A DNA stretch of 64,000 nt from Methanolobus sediminis. Lineage in GTDB: Archaea; Halobacteriota; Methanosarcinia; Methanosarcinales; Methanosarcinaceae. The notes beneath the pieces are model-generated. The model was not told where the DNA came from and made no database searches. It was given only the letters and a program-made list of their open reading frames with translations. Made by a program: the position numbers and the translations under genes. The stretch spans positions 1,860,001 to 1,924,000 of the forward strand of contig NZ_CP133592.1 in NCBI RefSeq assembly GCF_031312595.1, written 5' to 3'. Positions 43,493 through 51,772 of this stretch are shown one piece after another (the stretch's first letter is position 1; the number at the start of each line of letters is the position of its first letter).

Positions 43493-44364
43493 TTATCGTT
43501 AAATTAATGGGCGGATTGGGTAACCAAATGTTTCAATATGCAGCTGGACGACGATTAGCATTAGAACATAACACCATCCTTAAACTTGATTTGAGCTTCT
43601 TGTTAGACAGAACTCCTCGTGAAAATTTTACCTATCGGCCATACGAACTTGATGTTTTTAATATTCAAGGCGAGATTGCCAGTCCTTCTGAAATCAATAA
43701 ATTTGCTCCAGCTAACAATAACATATTCAACTATATCAAACAGAAACTCAAAATATCTAAAATAATAACAGAACCTCATTTTCATTTTGACAAAGGAATT
43801 TTGTCATCCCCAGACAACTCTTATTTAGATGGATACTGGCAAAGTGAGAAATATTTCAAAGAAATTAGAGATATTATACATACAGATTTTACATTCAAAG
43901 TAAAACCAACTAATATTAACCAAAAATTAGCAAATGAAATTGGCTTTTGTGAATCAGTGTCTATTCATATCAGAAGAGGAGACTATGTTTCAAATCCTGA
44001 AACAAAGAAGTTACATGGATACTGCTCATTGGAGTATTATGAAAAGGCGATTAAAAAAATTTGTTGTTATGTAGAGAATCCTCATTTTTTTATATTCTCT
44101 GATGATCCTGATTGGGCTGAAGACAATCTTATATATGACTGTCCCATCAAATTTGTAACTCACAACGACTCCGAAAAAGGTTATGAAGATCTACGATTAA
44201 TGAGTTTATGCAAACATAATATAATAGCAAACAGTTCATTTAGCTGGTGGGGTGCTTGGTTAAACAAAAATCCAGAGAAAATAGTCCTTTCTCCTGAGAA
44301 ATGGTTTAATGATTCATCGATAAACACGGATGACCTGGTTCCAGATAATTGGATACGGACATGA
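43489..44364 (+). CDS. Alpha-1,2-fucosyltransferase (GT11)
   Basis: 291 residues with the GT11 marks: opening VKLMGGLGNQMFQYAAGRRLA, the GDP-fucose-binding HIRRGDYV (about residues 163-170), FIFSDDPDWA, and SSFSWWGAWLN. It transfers fucose from GDP-fucose, whose two synthesis enzymes (gmd, fcl) and GDP-mannose enzyme (manC) are in the same island. This gives a consistent prediction that the surface glycan is fucosylated. It overlaps both neighbours by four bases. Confidence 0.92.
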   Translation: MIIVKLMGGLGNQMFQYAAGRRLALEHNTILKLDLSFLLDRTPRENFTYRPYELDVFNIQGEIASPSEINKFAPANNNIFNYIKQKLKISKIITEPHFHFDKGILSSPDNSYLDGYWQSEKYFKEIRDIIHTDFTFKVKPTNINQKLANEIGFCESVSIHIRRGDYVSNPETKKLHGYCSLEYYEKAIKKICCYVENPHFFIFSDDPDWAEDNLIYDCPIKFVTHNDSEKGYEDLRLMSLCKHNIIANSSFSWWGAWLNKNPEKIVLSPEKWFNDSSINTDDLVPDNWIRT

Positions 44365-45371
44365 AAAGTATGAATCCCAAAGTTACTGTGTTGATGCCTG
44401 TTTACAATGGCGAAGAGTTCTTGGGCGAAGCTATCGACAGTATTCTGAACCAGACATTAAATGATTTTGAATTCCTTATCATTAGCGAACATGGCACAAG
44501 TGAGGAGAGTCTACACATAATTAATAATTATAAGGACGAGCGAATACGACATTTACACAATAAAACTCCTCTTGGATTGGTAGGGTCACTAAATTTTGGT
44601 TTGAAAGAAGCAAAGGGCGATTATATTGCAAGGATGGATGCTGATGATTTTAGCTATCCAAAAAGGCTTGATTTGCAAGTAAAATTACTAGACAGAAACA
44701 AAAAAATAGGAATATGTGGAACTTGGGTTGAGACTATTGAAGTTAACTCCAGTAGCACATTTAGATATCCAACAGAACCAAGCAGACTTCAATCCCGCTT
44801 GTTGTTCGATTCTGCATTAGCACACCCTTCGGTCATGTTCAGAAAAATATTTATAGATAAGTTTGGACTGAAATATGATGAAAACGATTTATATGCAGAA
44901 GATTGGAGTTTTTGGCAAAAAAGCAGCTTTATCTTTCCAATAACCAATATCCCTAAAGTTTTACTAAAATATCGCATTACTGAACATAGCACAAGTAGAT
45001 TTAACGCAGATAAGCAATTAAGTGTAATAAAAACTATTCATAAAAGAAATATTCAGAATCTTTGCAGTGAGTTTACAGATGAAGATATAGATCTTCATAC
45101 AGAGTTGGGAATGTGGCAGTTTAAATCTAATCAAGCTTTTATTGAAAAATCAGAAAAATGGTTGCTTAAGTTGAAACATTGTAATTCTGTTAAGAAAATA
45201 TACCCAGAACCTGAATTTACTAGCATACTTGCTGAAAGATGGTTCTTTGTCTGTAGAGCAGCAAGTAAGTTAGGACTGATAACCTGGTCAATTTATTGGA
45301 ATTCTCCACTAAGAAAACATAACGAACATTATAAACATGCATATATATTTATTAAATGTATTATTAAATAA
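44361..45371 (+). CDS. Glycosyltransferase family 2
   Basis: 336 residues from the ATG at 44361, whose ATGA overlaps the fucosyltransferase stop. GT-A signature: VTVLMPVYNGEEFLGEAIDSIL, then DYIARMDADDFSYPKR with the DxD metal site, and EDWSFWQK. The C-terminal part is helical with no membrane anchor evident. An inverting sugar transferase; donor unknown. Confidence 0.88.
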   Translation: MKSMNPKVTVLMPVYNGEEFLGEAIDSILNQTLNDFEFLIISEHGTSEESLHIINNYKDERIRHLHNKTPLGLVGSLNFGLKEAKGDYIARMDADDFSYPKRLDLQVKLLDRNKKIGICGTWVETIEVNSSSTFRYPTEPSRLQSRLLFDSALAHPSVMFRKIFIDKFGLKYDENDLYAEDWSFWQKSSFIFPITNIPKVLLKYRITEHSTSRFNADKQLSVIKTIHKRNIQNLCSEFTDEDIDLHTELGMWQFKSNQAFIEKSEKWLLKLKHCNSVKKIYPEPEFTSILAERWFFVCRAASKLGLITWSIYWNSPLRKHNEHYKHAYIFIKCIIK

Positions 45372-45382
45372 TCGAGTTTAAT

Positions 45383-46522
45383 ATGTCAAATAAAAAAAAA
45401 ATATTGTTGATTCCAGAATTTAACTCATTCGGAGGAACCCGAAGTTATTTTATATCTTTATTAGAGTTCTATTCATCTCAAGATTATAATGTTACAGTCA
45501 TTCTTACAAAACACCAATTAGATACGGAAATAAAGCTGCTATTAAAACACTACAACTATAAATATTACAATATTCCTGATAGAAATGGAAGATTCAAAAA
45601 ATGTTTATGTTATTTCCCACTCAACCTTTTCTATGACATTCCAATGATATTCCCAATATATTTTAAAGAAAAACCTAGCGTTATAGTTGTATCAAATGGT
45701 ACGCCTGGGATGTTTATAGGACTTATTTTATTTCCTGTAAAGTTTATTTATATATTTCATACATATCCCTTAAAGAGCAAAATTGTTGGCCTTAGCAGTA
45801 TACAAAAGTTGTTTTTAAGTTTTTTCTTAAACACTAATAAAATACTGGTTACGGTATCAGAATACTCAAAAAAACAGATATTATCCAATTGGGTACCAGC
45901 GAAAAAAAGCAAGCATATTCATGTTATTTACAATTCTACAAAAACTCATGTAAAGAATCTCAATTCTGTAAATACGAATGTGTATCGTATTTTGACGTTA
46001 GGGCATGTTACCTGGTATAAGAATCCAAAGTTATGGATAGAAGTCTCGCAAAAAGTAATCAGACAAAGACCAAAGATGGACATTGAATTCATCTGGGCTG
46101 GCGAAGGAGATCTTCTAAATCAATGTCAAGATTTAGTAAACCAAATTGGCTTAGATACAATTAAGTTTATTGGATATCAAGAAAATGTAGATTTACTATA
46201 TCAAAAAAGTGTAATATATTTCCAACCAAGTTTACTTGAAAATCATAGCATCTCTGTTGTGGAAGCAATGGCCTACGGATTACCTTGTGTAACATCTAAT
46301 ATTGGAGGCCTGCCTGAATCTGTTGTAGATGGTGAAACAGGATTTACGTGCCCGCCACATGATGTTGAATGTTTTGTATCACAAATTATTAAATTACTAG
46401 ACGATGATAAACTTATATGCAAAGTGGGGCAGTGTGGAAAATTAAGAGCAGAAACACTTTTTTCAGAAGAAGTCCAAGAAAGAAAAATGATAGACTTATA
46501 CAGTTCATTGTTAAACAAATAG
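45383..46522 (+). CDS. Glycosyltransferase family 4
   Basis: 379 residues, GT-B fold. N-terminal LLIPEFNSFGGTRSYFISLL, a central hydrophobic stretch (FIGLILFPVKFIYIFHTYPL), then LTLGHVTWYKNPKLWIEV and donor-site YFQPSLLENHSISVVEAMAYG and GGLPESVVDGETGF. Very AT-rich with long A runs at the start. Nine codons of the next open frame overlap its end, but the next gene's real start is after this stop. Confidence 0.87.
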   Translation: MSNKKKILLIPEFNSFGGTRSYFISLLEFYSSQDYNVTVILTKHQLDTEIKLLLKHYNYKYYNIPDRNGRFKKCLCYFPLNLFYDIPMIFPIYFKEKPSVIVVSNGTPGMFIGLILFPVKFIYIFHTYPLKSKIVGLSSIQKLFLSFFLNTNKILVTVSEYSKKQILSNWVPAKKSKHIHVIYNSTKTHVKNLNSVNTNVYRILTLGHVTWYKNPKLWIEVSQKVIRQRPKMDIEFIWAGEGDLLNQCQDLVNQIGLDTIKFIGYQENVDLLYQKSVIYFQPSLLENHSISVVEAMAYGLPCVTSNIGGLPESVVDGETGFTCPPHDVECFVSQIIKLLDDDKLICKVGQCGKLRAETLFSEEVQERKMIDLYSSLLNK

Positions 46523-46530
46523 GTATAAAA

Positions 46531-47463
46531 ATGTCCGATTTTCATCTAAGAACGCCAGTTGCATTCATAATCTTCAACCGCCCTGAAACCACCAAAAAAG
46601 TGTTTGCAGAAATAGCGAAAGCCAAGCCTCCAAAACTTCTGGTAATTGCAGACGGACCTCGTGCCAATCATCCCGGAGAGGAAGAAAAATGTAATGCTGC
46701 CCGTTCTATAATTAATAATGTAGACTGGGAATGTGAGATTTTGACAAACTATTCAGATGTAAATATGGGGTGCAAACGGCGAGTATCAAGTGGTCTGAAT
46801 TGGGTATTTGATATAGTTGAAGAAGCTATAATTCTAGAGGACGACTGCTTACCACATCCTACATTCTTCAGATTCTGCGATGAGTTGTTAGAGAAATATC
46901 GCAATGATGAACGTATAGCCATGATTAGCGGTGATAATTTCCAGTTCGGTAGAAAAAGAACAGAATATAGCTACTATTTCTCCCGATATCCCCACATATG
47001 GGGCTGGGCATCTTGGCGTAGATCATGGAAAAAATATGATGTAGATATGAAAATATGGCCAGAAATAAAGAAGAATAATTGGTTACAAGATATACTTGAA
47101 AATAAGAAGGTCGTGAAGCACTGGACTAAGAAATTTGACTATGTGTATGATGGAAAAATAGACACGTGGGATACACAGTGGTTATTTTCTCGCTGGATAA
47201 ATAATGAATTGGCGATTCTTCCAAACGTAAATTTAATATCAAATATAGGATTTGGTCCGAATGCAATGCATACAAAATATAAAACACGCATTAGTGAAAT
47301 GGACATAGAGCCTACCAGATTCCCTATTTTGCATCCTCCATATGTGATACGTGACAGAATTGCAGATAATTATACTGAAAAAAATGATTTTTCAGGCCAA
47401 ACAATAATACATAAATTAGCGAAAATATTAAAGGCAAATATTCTAACTAAAAATAGATTATAA
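46531..47463 (+). CDS. Glycosyltransferase family 2-like (HlpA-like) protein
   Basis: 310 residues. PVAFIIFNRPETTKKVFAEI opens a GT-A-like fold, followed by ADGPRANHPGEEEKC, AIILEDDCLPHPTFFRFCDELL (EDD as metal site) and the strongly conserved HIWGWASWRRSWKKYD. This pattern is that of a sugar-transferase group annotated as hemolytic-protein HlpA-like. Start 46531 follows the previous stop by eight bases; an earlier frame opening overlaps the upstream gene. Confidence 0.82.
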   Translation: MSDFHLRTPVAFIIFNRPETTKKVFAEIAKAKPPKLLVIADGPRANHPGEEEKCNAARSIINNVDWECEILTNYSDVNMGCKRRVSSGLNWVFDIVEEAIILEDDCLPHPTFFRFCDELLEKYRNDERIAMISGDNFQFGRKRTEYSYYFSRYPHIWGWASWRRSWKKYDVDMKIWPEIKKNNWLQDILENKKVVKHWTKKFDYVYDGKIDTWDTQWLFSRWINNELAILPNVNLISNIGFGPNAMHTKYKTRISEMDIEPTRFPILHPPYVIRDRIADNYTEKNDFSGQTIIHKLAKILKANILTKNRL

Positions 47464-47478
47464 TTAAAGGATTTAACC

Positions 47479-48426
47479 ATGTTTGCACGTATAATTTCTC
47501 ACAGAATGTTAAGCATACCAAACAAAGGATTGTTTTACATAACTCTGTATGGTATACTGTATGTGATACGCCGTATTATGTTGAAATTCGTCGATCCCAT
47601 TATAGTTAATAAAGTAGGTAACTTCAATCTTTTAATGCCATTTTCTCACAACTTACCGCACTACATCAGATCCTATCCTAGTTATTCATCAAATCTTGGA
47701 CGTATCGCTAAATTAATATCTAAAAAATACAACTATCTTTCTGTAATAGATATTGGAGCAAATATAGGAGATTCAGTCGCAATAATTAAAACGGAAATTG
47801 ATCTTCCCATATTGTGTATTGAAGGAAATAAACGTTTTTTCGAATTATGTCAGAAAAATACATCATCTATCTCCAATGTGAGTTTAGAAAATGTTTATAT
47901 TGGCAATAAAACAGAAACTACTTCATTAAAAACAAAGAATGTTGGAGGTACATCTCACATATATAAAGATAACACAATGAATACAGTTAGTGAAATTAAC
48001 ATGAAAACATTGACTGATGTCTTGAAAGAACATCCTTTGTATTTGAAATCCAAATTAATAAAGATAGATACAGATGGTTTTGATGGAATTATTTTAAGAG
48101 GAGCAATAGATTATATTTCAGCAACAAAACCAATCATTTTTTTTGAATATGACCCTTTTTTTCTTTCTAAGCAAAATGACGATGGAATATCCATCTTTGC
48201 AATGTTGAGATCACTTGGATACAAAGTAGCACTGATATATGATAATTATGGATTTTATATGTTATCGACATACTTGACAAATCTGCATCTTCTCGAAGAT
48301 TTGCACAACTACATCTCCGACCGTGGAGGAAAATACTACTATGACATATGTGTATTTCATTCTGAAGATGAAGATTTGTACAATAACATCAGACAATCTG
48401 AAATACAGTTCTTTAAAACGCACTAA
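47479..48426 (+). CDS. FkbM-family methyltransferase
   Basis: 315 residues. A short hydrophobic or amphipathic N-terminus precedes the FkbM domain: VIDIGANIGDSVAII (SAM motif I), CIEGNKRFFELCQKN, NMKTLTDVL, LIKIDTDGFDGIILRGA. The domain O-methylates sugars in many surface glycans. It is the second methyltransferase of the island, so methylated sugars in the glycan are likely. Confidence 0.87.
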   Translation: MFARIISHRMLSIPNKGLFYITLYGILYVIRRIMLKFVDPIIVNKVGNFNLLMPFSHNLPHYIRSYPSYSSNLGRIAKLISKKYNYLSVIDIGANIGDSVAIIKTEIDLPILCIEGNKRFFELCQKNTSSISNVSLENVYIGNKTETTSLKTKNVGGTSHIYKDNTMNTVSEINMKTLTDVLKEHPLYLKSKLIKIDTDGFDGIILRGAIDYISATKPIIFFEYDPFFLSKQNDDGISIFAMLRSLGYKVALIYDNYGFYMLSTYLTNLHLLEDLHNYISDRGGKYYYDICVFHSEDEDLYNNIRQSEIQFFKTH

Positions 48427-48448
48427 CTGCACTTTCAATAGAGATAAC

Positions 48449-49597
48449 ATGAAAATACTTTACGATTACTCAGTATTTGAATTCCAGCGATATGGAGGGA
48501 TATCTAGATACTTCTATGAACTTATAACCAGACTCTCAACAGAAGAGAAAGTAAATTTAAGCTTGTTCCAAGGATTAAATGTTAATGAATATGCCCTTTC
48601 TGAAAAAAAAGAATCGTTTGATTCATATTATGGGCATAAGTGGAAATATAAAAAACCTGCATCCAGATACATGGCAATTCTGTTCAAGTTACCAAACAGA
48701 ATATTATTTGACAACTACATGAGGACTTCATGTGCAGATGTATATCATCCAACATATTACAGAGCAAACCTAGGTAAATACACTAAACCAGCTATTGTGT
48801 TGACAGTTCACGATATGATCCATGAATTATATCCAGACCAGTTCATAGATAGCCGCTTTGTTATTAGGGCTAAAAAGAAATCAATAAGTGCAGCTGACTT
48901 GATAATATGTGTTTCCGAAAATACAAAACGCGACCTGATGAAAATGTATGAGGTTCCAGAAGAGAGAATAAAGGTCATATACCATGGCAACGCACTGCCC
49001 AAATCAAATGAATATCTGAAACTTGCTGATTTAAAGAGAAACTACTCTATAGAAAAACCGTTTTTACTTTATGTTGGTGACAGAAAAACACCTTATAAAA
49101 ATTTTCACTTTTTGCTAGAGGCATACTCTGAAATGTTTTCTGAACGCTTTGACCTAGTCTGTTTTGGCGGTGGAAAATTAACTCCGAATGAATTGAAAAA
49201 GATAAAGAACATAAAGCACTCAGGAAAGGTAATCCAGCTAAGTGGTCCTGATCTTTTGCTTGCATCACTATATAAAAATGCATTTTGTTTCATATACCCC
49301 TCTCTGTATGAAGGATTCGGCATACCACTGCTTGAATCCATGGGACAGGGATGCCCCATAATAGCAAGTAATACAAGCTCTATACCTGAAGTAGCTGGAA
49401 ATGCTGCTTTTCTTTTTGATCCAACTTCAAAAGACAGCCTTATCAGTTCCATAGAACTTCTTGAGAAAAATGTTGTAACTCGTCAAAAATTGATAGATAA
49501 TGGTTTTGAACGGGAAAAAGAATTCAGTTGGGAGAAAACTGCTAGTGAGACGCTGAAAGTATATAAAGCCGCATATGAGTTAAAGTTTGGTTCCTAA
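48449..49597 (+). CDS. Glycosyltransferase (GT-B, group 1)
   Basis: 382 residues from ATG 48449. Opening ILYDYSVFEFQRYGGISRYF, then HDMIHELYPDQF, SAADLIICVSENTKRDLMKMY, LLYVGDRKTPYKNFHFLLEA, and donor-site IYPSLYEGFGIPLLESMGQGCPII with SIPEVAGNAAFLFDP. This is the mannosyltransferase-like branch of group 1 enzymes found with GDP-mannose pathways. An open frame from 48323 overlaps the FkbM gene and is not the real start. Confidence 0.87.
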   Translation: MKILYDYSVFEFQRYGGISRYFYELITRLSTEEKVNLSLFQGLNVNEYALSEKKESFDSYYGHKWKYKKPASRYMAILFKLPNRILFDNYMRTSCADVYHPTYYRANLGKYTKPAIVLTVHDMIHELYPDQFIDSRFVIRAKKKSISAADLIICVSENTKRDLMKMYEVPEERIKVIYHGNALPKSNEYLKLADLKRNYSIEKPFLLYVGDRKTPYKNFHFLLEAYSEMFSERFDLVCFGGGKLTPNELKKIKNIKHSGKVIQLSGPDLLLASLYKNAFCFIYPSLYEGFGIPLLESMGQGCPIIASNTSSIPEVAGNAAFLFDPTSKDSLISSIELLEKNVVTRQKLIDNGFEREKEFSWEKTASETLKVYKAAYELKFGS

Positions 49598-49631
49598 AAT
49601 AATATGATATAAAATGTTATGAGGGTAAATA

Positions 49632-50567
49632 ATGGATATTCAATCAAAAATCTACATTGCTGGCCACCGTGGAATGGTTGGCTCAGCTATAAAAAGAAAT
49701 CTGGAGTCTAGAGGCTATCAAAACCTTGTATGTAGAACACATAGTGAACTTGACCTGACAAATCAACAGGCTGTCAATGAATTTTTCAAAACAGAAAAAC
49801 CTGAATATGTCTTTCTTGCAGCAGCTAAAGTAGGAGGTATCCTTGCAAACAGTACATATCCTGCAGAATTCATATACCAGAATCTTCTAATTGAAGCTAA
49901 TATCATTCATGCTGCTTACATACATAATATTAAGAAACTTCTCTTCTTGGGATCATCATGTATATATCCTAAATTTGCACCTCAGCCAATGAAAGAAGAA
50001 TACCTGCTTACTGGAGATTTAGAAGTTACAAATGAAGCATATGCAATCGCTAAAATTGCAGGGATACGACTTTGTAAACACTACAACCAGCAGTATAATA
50101 CCAATTTCATGTCTGTAATGCCCACAAACCTTTATGGACAAAATGATAACTTTAATTTAGAGTCGTCTCATGTTATGCCTGCCCTCATTCGTAAGTTCCA
50201 TGAAGCAAAGATCAATAATATATCAGAAATTGTAATATGGGGAACGGGCTCACCAAAACGTGAGTTTTTGCATGTAGACGATATGGCAGATGCGTGTGTT
50301 CATCTAATGATGAATTATAATGCATCTGACATAGGTGAGTTTGTTAATGTAGGAACAGGAAAAGATATTACAATAAAAGAACTTGCTGAACTTGTCGGAG
50401 ATATTGTAGATTATGATGGAAAGATCATATATGATGCATCCAAACCAGATGGAACTCCCCGTAAATTGCTTGATGTAAGTAGATTGAATGTACTGGGATG
50501 GAAAGCTAAAATCTCGCTCAAAGACGGAATAAAGCAAACATATGAGTGGTATACAGATAGTAAATGA
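49632..50567 (+). CDS. fcl: GDP-L-fucose synthase
   Basis: 311 residues, extended [77 protein letters not shown] (YxxxK), and [12 protein letters not shown]. It epimerises and reduces GDP-4-keto-6-deoxymannose to GDP-L-fucose. It completes the pathway begun by manC and gmd, but is separated from them by the AT-rich transferase block. GAGGG lies upstream. Confidence 0.95.
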   Translation: MDIQSKIYIAGHRGMVGSAIKRNLESRGYQNLVCRTHSELDLTNQQAVNEFFKTEKPEYVFLAAAKVGGILANSTYPAEFIYQNLLIEANIIHAAYIHNIKKLLFLGSSCIYPKFAPQPMKEEYLLTGDLEVTNEAYAIAKIAGIRLCKHYNQQYNTNFMSVMPTNLYGQNDNFNLESSHVMPALIRKFHEAKINNISEIVIWGTGSPKREFLHVDDMADACVHLMMNYNASDIGEFVNVGTGKDITIKELAELVGDIVDYDGKIIYDASKPDGTPRKLLDVSRLNVLGWKAKISLKDGIKQTYEWYTDSK

Positions 50568-50624
50568 ATTGATAAATACTATATATTGACGAGATATCAA
50601 TCAAAATCCCATAACAAAAGGACC

Positions 50625-51479
50625 ATGTCAAAACCCTTTATTTCAATCATTGTTGCCGTGTATAATGGATCAAAAACGCTACAACGTTGCATAGATAGTG
50701 TATCTGGTCAAACATACCTTAATAAAGAACTTATTATTATAGACGGTGGGTCCACTGATGACACTGTAGGTATCTTGAAAAAGAATAATGACAAAATCAC
50801 CTACTGGAAATCTGAACCGGATAATGGCATATATAATGCATGGAACAAGGCACTTAAACACATTACAGGAAATTGGATCTATTTTCTTGGGTCTGATGAC
50901 TACCTTTGGAAAAATGATGTATTAAGCCAGATTGTTCCTTATCTGATAAAAGCAGAATCTGAAGAAACTAAACTAGTCTATGGGCAAGTTGCAAGAGTAA
51001 CAGAAACAAATGATGTATGTTGTGTTGATGGGGAACCATGGGAACATACATGGAATGGTATTGTTTTAGATGGAATCTGTACATTTACACATCAGGGAAT
51101 GTTTCACCATCGAAGTCTCTTTGAAACATATGGAATATTTGATGAATCGTATAAAATCATCGGTGACTACGAATTACTCCTTCGTGCATTTAAAAATGGA
51201 GGAAATGCTCTTTTTGTTAATGGATTGATTGTAGCTGGTATGCAAACAGGAGGAGTTACCTCCAACTGTACTAAGCTTGTACAGGAAATTGGCAAAGCAA
51301 GGAAAAGCCATCATCTAAAGGTAATCACTATCCCTTGGCTGATATCCTATGCATGGTCAATATGCCATACACCTTTAACCTATATAGTAGGAGATAAAAA
51401 AACCAGATATTTGCTAAATTCTGGAAAATTATTTGTGACACATATATCTCACTGGAAGGATTCAACTTTAAAAAAATAA
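50625..51479 (+). CDS. Glycosyltransferase family 2
   Basis: 284 residues from ATG 50625 with AAAGGA upstream. GT-A elements: ISIIVAVYNGSKTLQRCIDSV, ELIIIDGGSTDDTVGI, NGIYNAWNKALKHITGNWI, and FLGSDDYLW (DD of the metal site), with HQGMFHHRSLFETYG in the acceptor part. This sub-type is common in O-antigen-like clusters. Last transferase before the oligosaccharyltransferase. Confidence 0.88.
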   Translation: MSKPFISIIVAVYNGSKTLQRCIDSVSGQTYLNKELIIIDGGSTDDTVGILKKNNDKITYWKSEPDNGIYNAWNKALKHITGNWIYFLGSDDYLWKNDVLSQIVPYLIKAESEETKLVYGQVARVTETNDVCCVDGEPWEHTWNGIVLDGICTFTHQGMFHHRSLFETYGIFDESYKIIGDYELLLRAFKNGGNALFVNGLIVAGMQTGGVTSNCTKLVQEIGKARKSHHLKVITIPWLISYAWSICHTPLTYIVGDKKTRYLLNSGKLFVTHISHWKDSTLKK

Positions 51480-51772
51480 CTATTTAATAGGGCACACATT
51501 TTGATAGCATAATACATATTTCCATTCGACAGTAATTAAAAGAGTTCTTTCAGAATTAATTAGTGACTGATAGATATATATTGAATAATGAATTAATAAC
51601 TCACAGTTCAGAAATCATTTATTATCATATAGGTATATTCTACAAAGTTGTTAAAAAGCCAATGGCTGGTCACTTAGATTCTATTATGCAGAAATATGAT
51701 ACATGATAAATTAAGTTCCATAACTGCATATACGAGAATTTGTTTGATACGCATTAAATGTGAGTGAAGCAT

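Noticed and set aside
41532-49597. Insertion sequence or transposase carried in with the AT-rich glycan genes
   Set aside because: No transposase frame, terminal inverted repeats or target duplications were seen at the borders, so homologous exchange is more likely than transposition.
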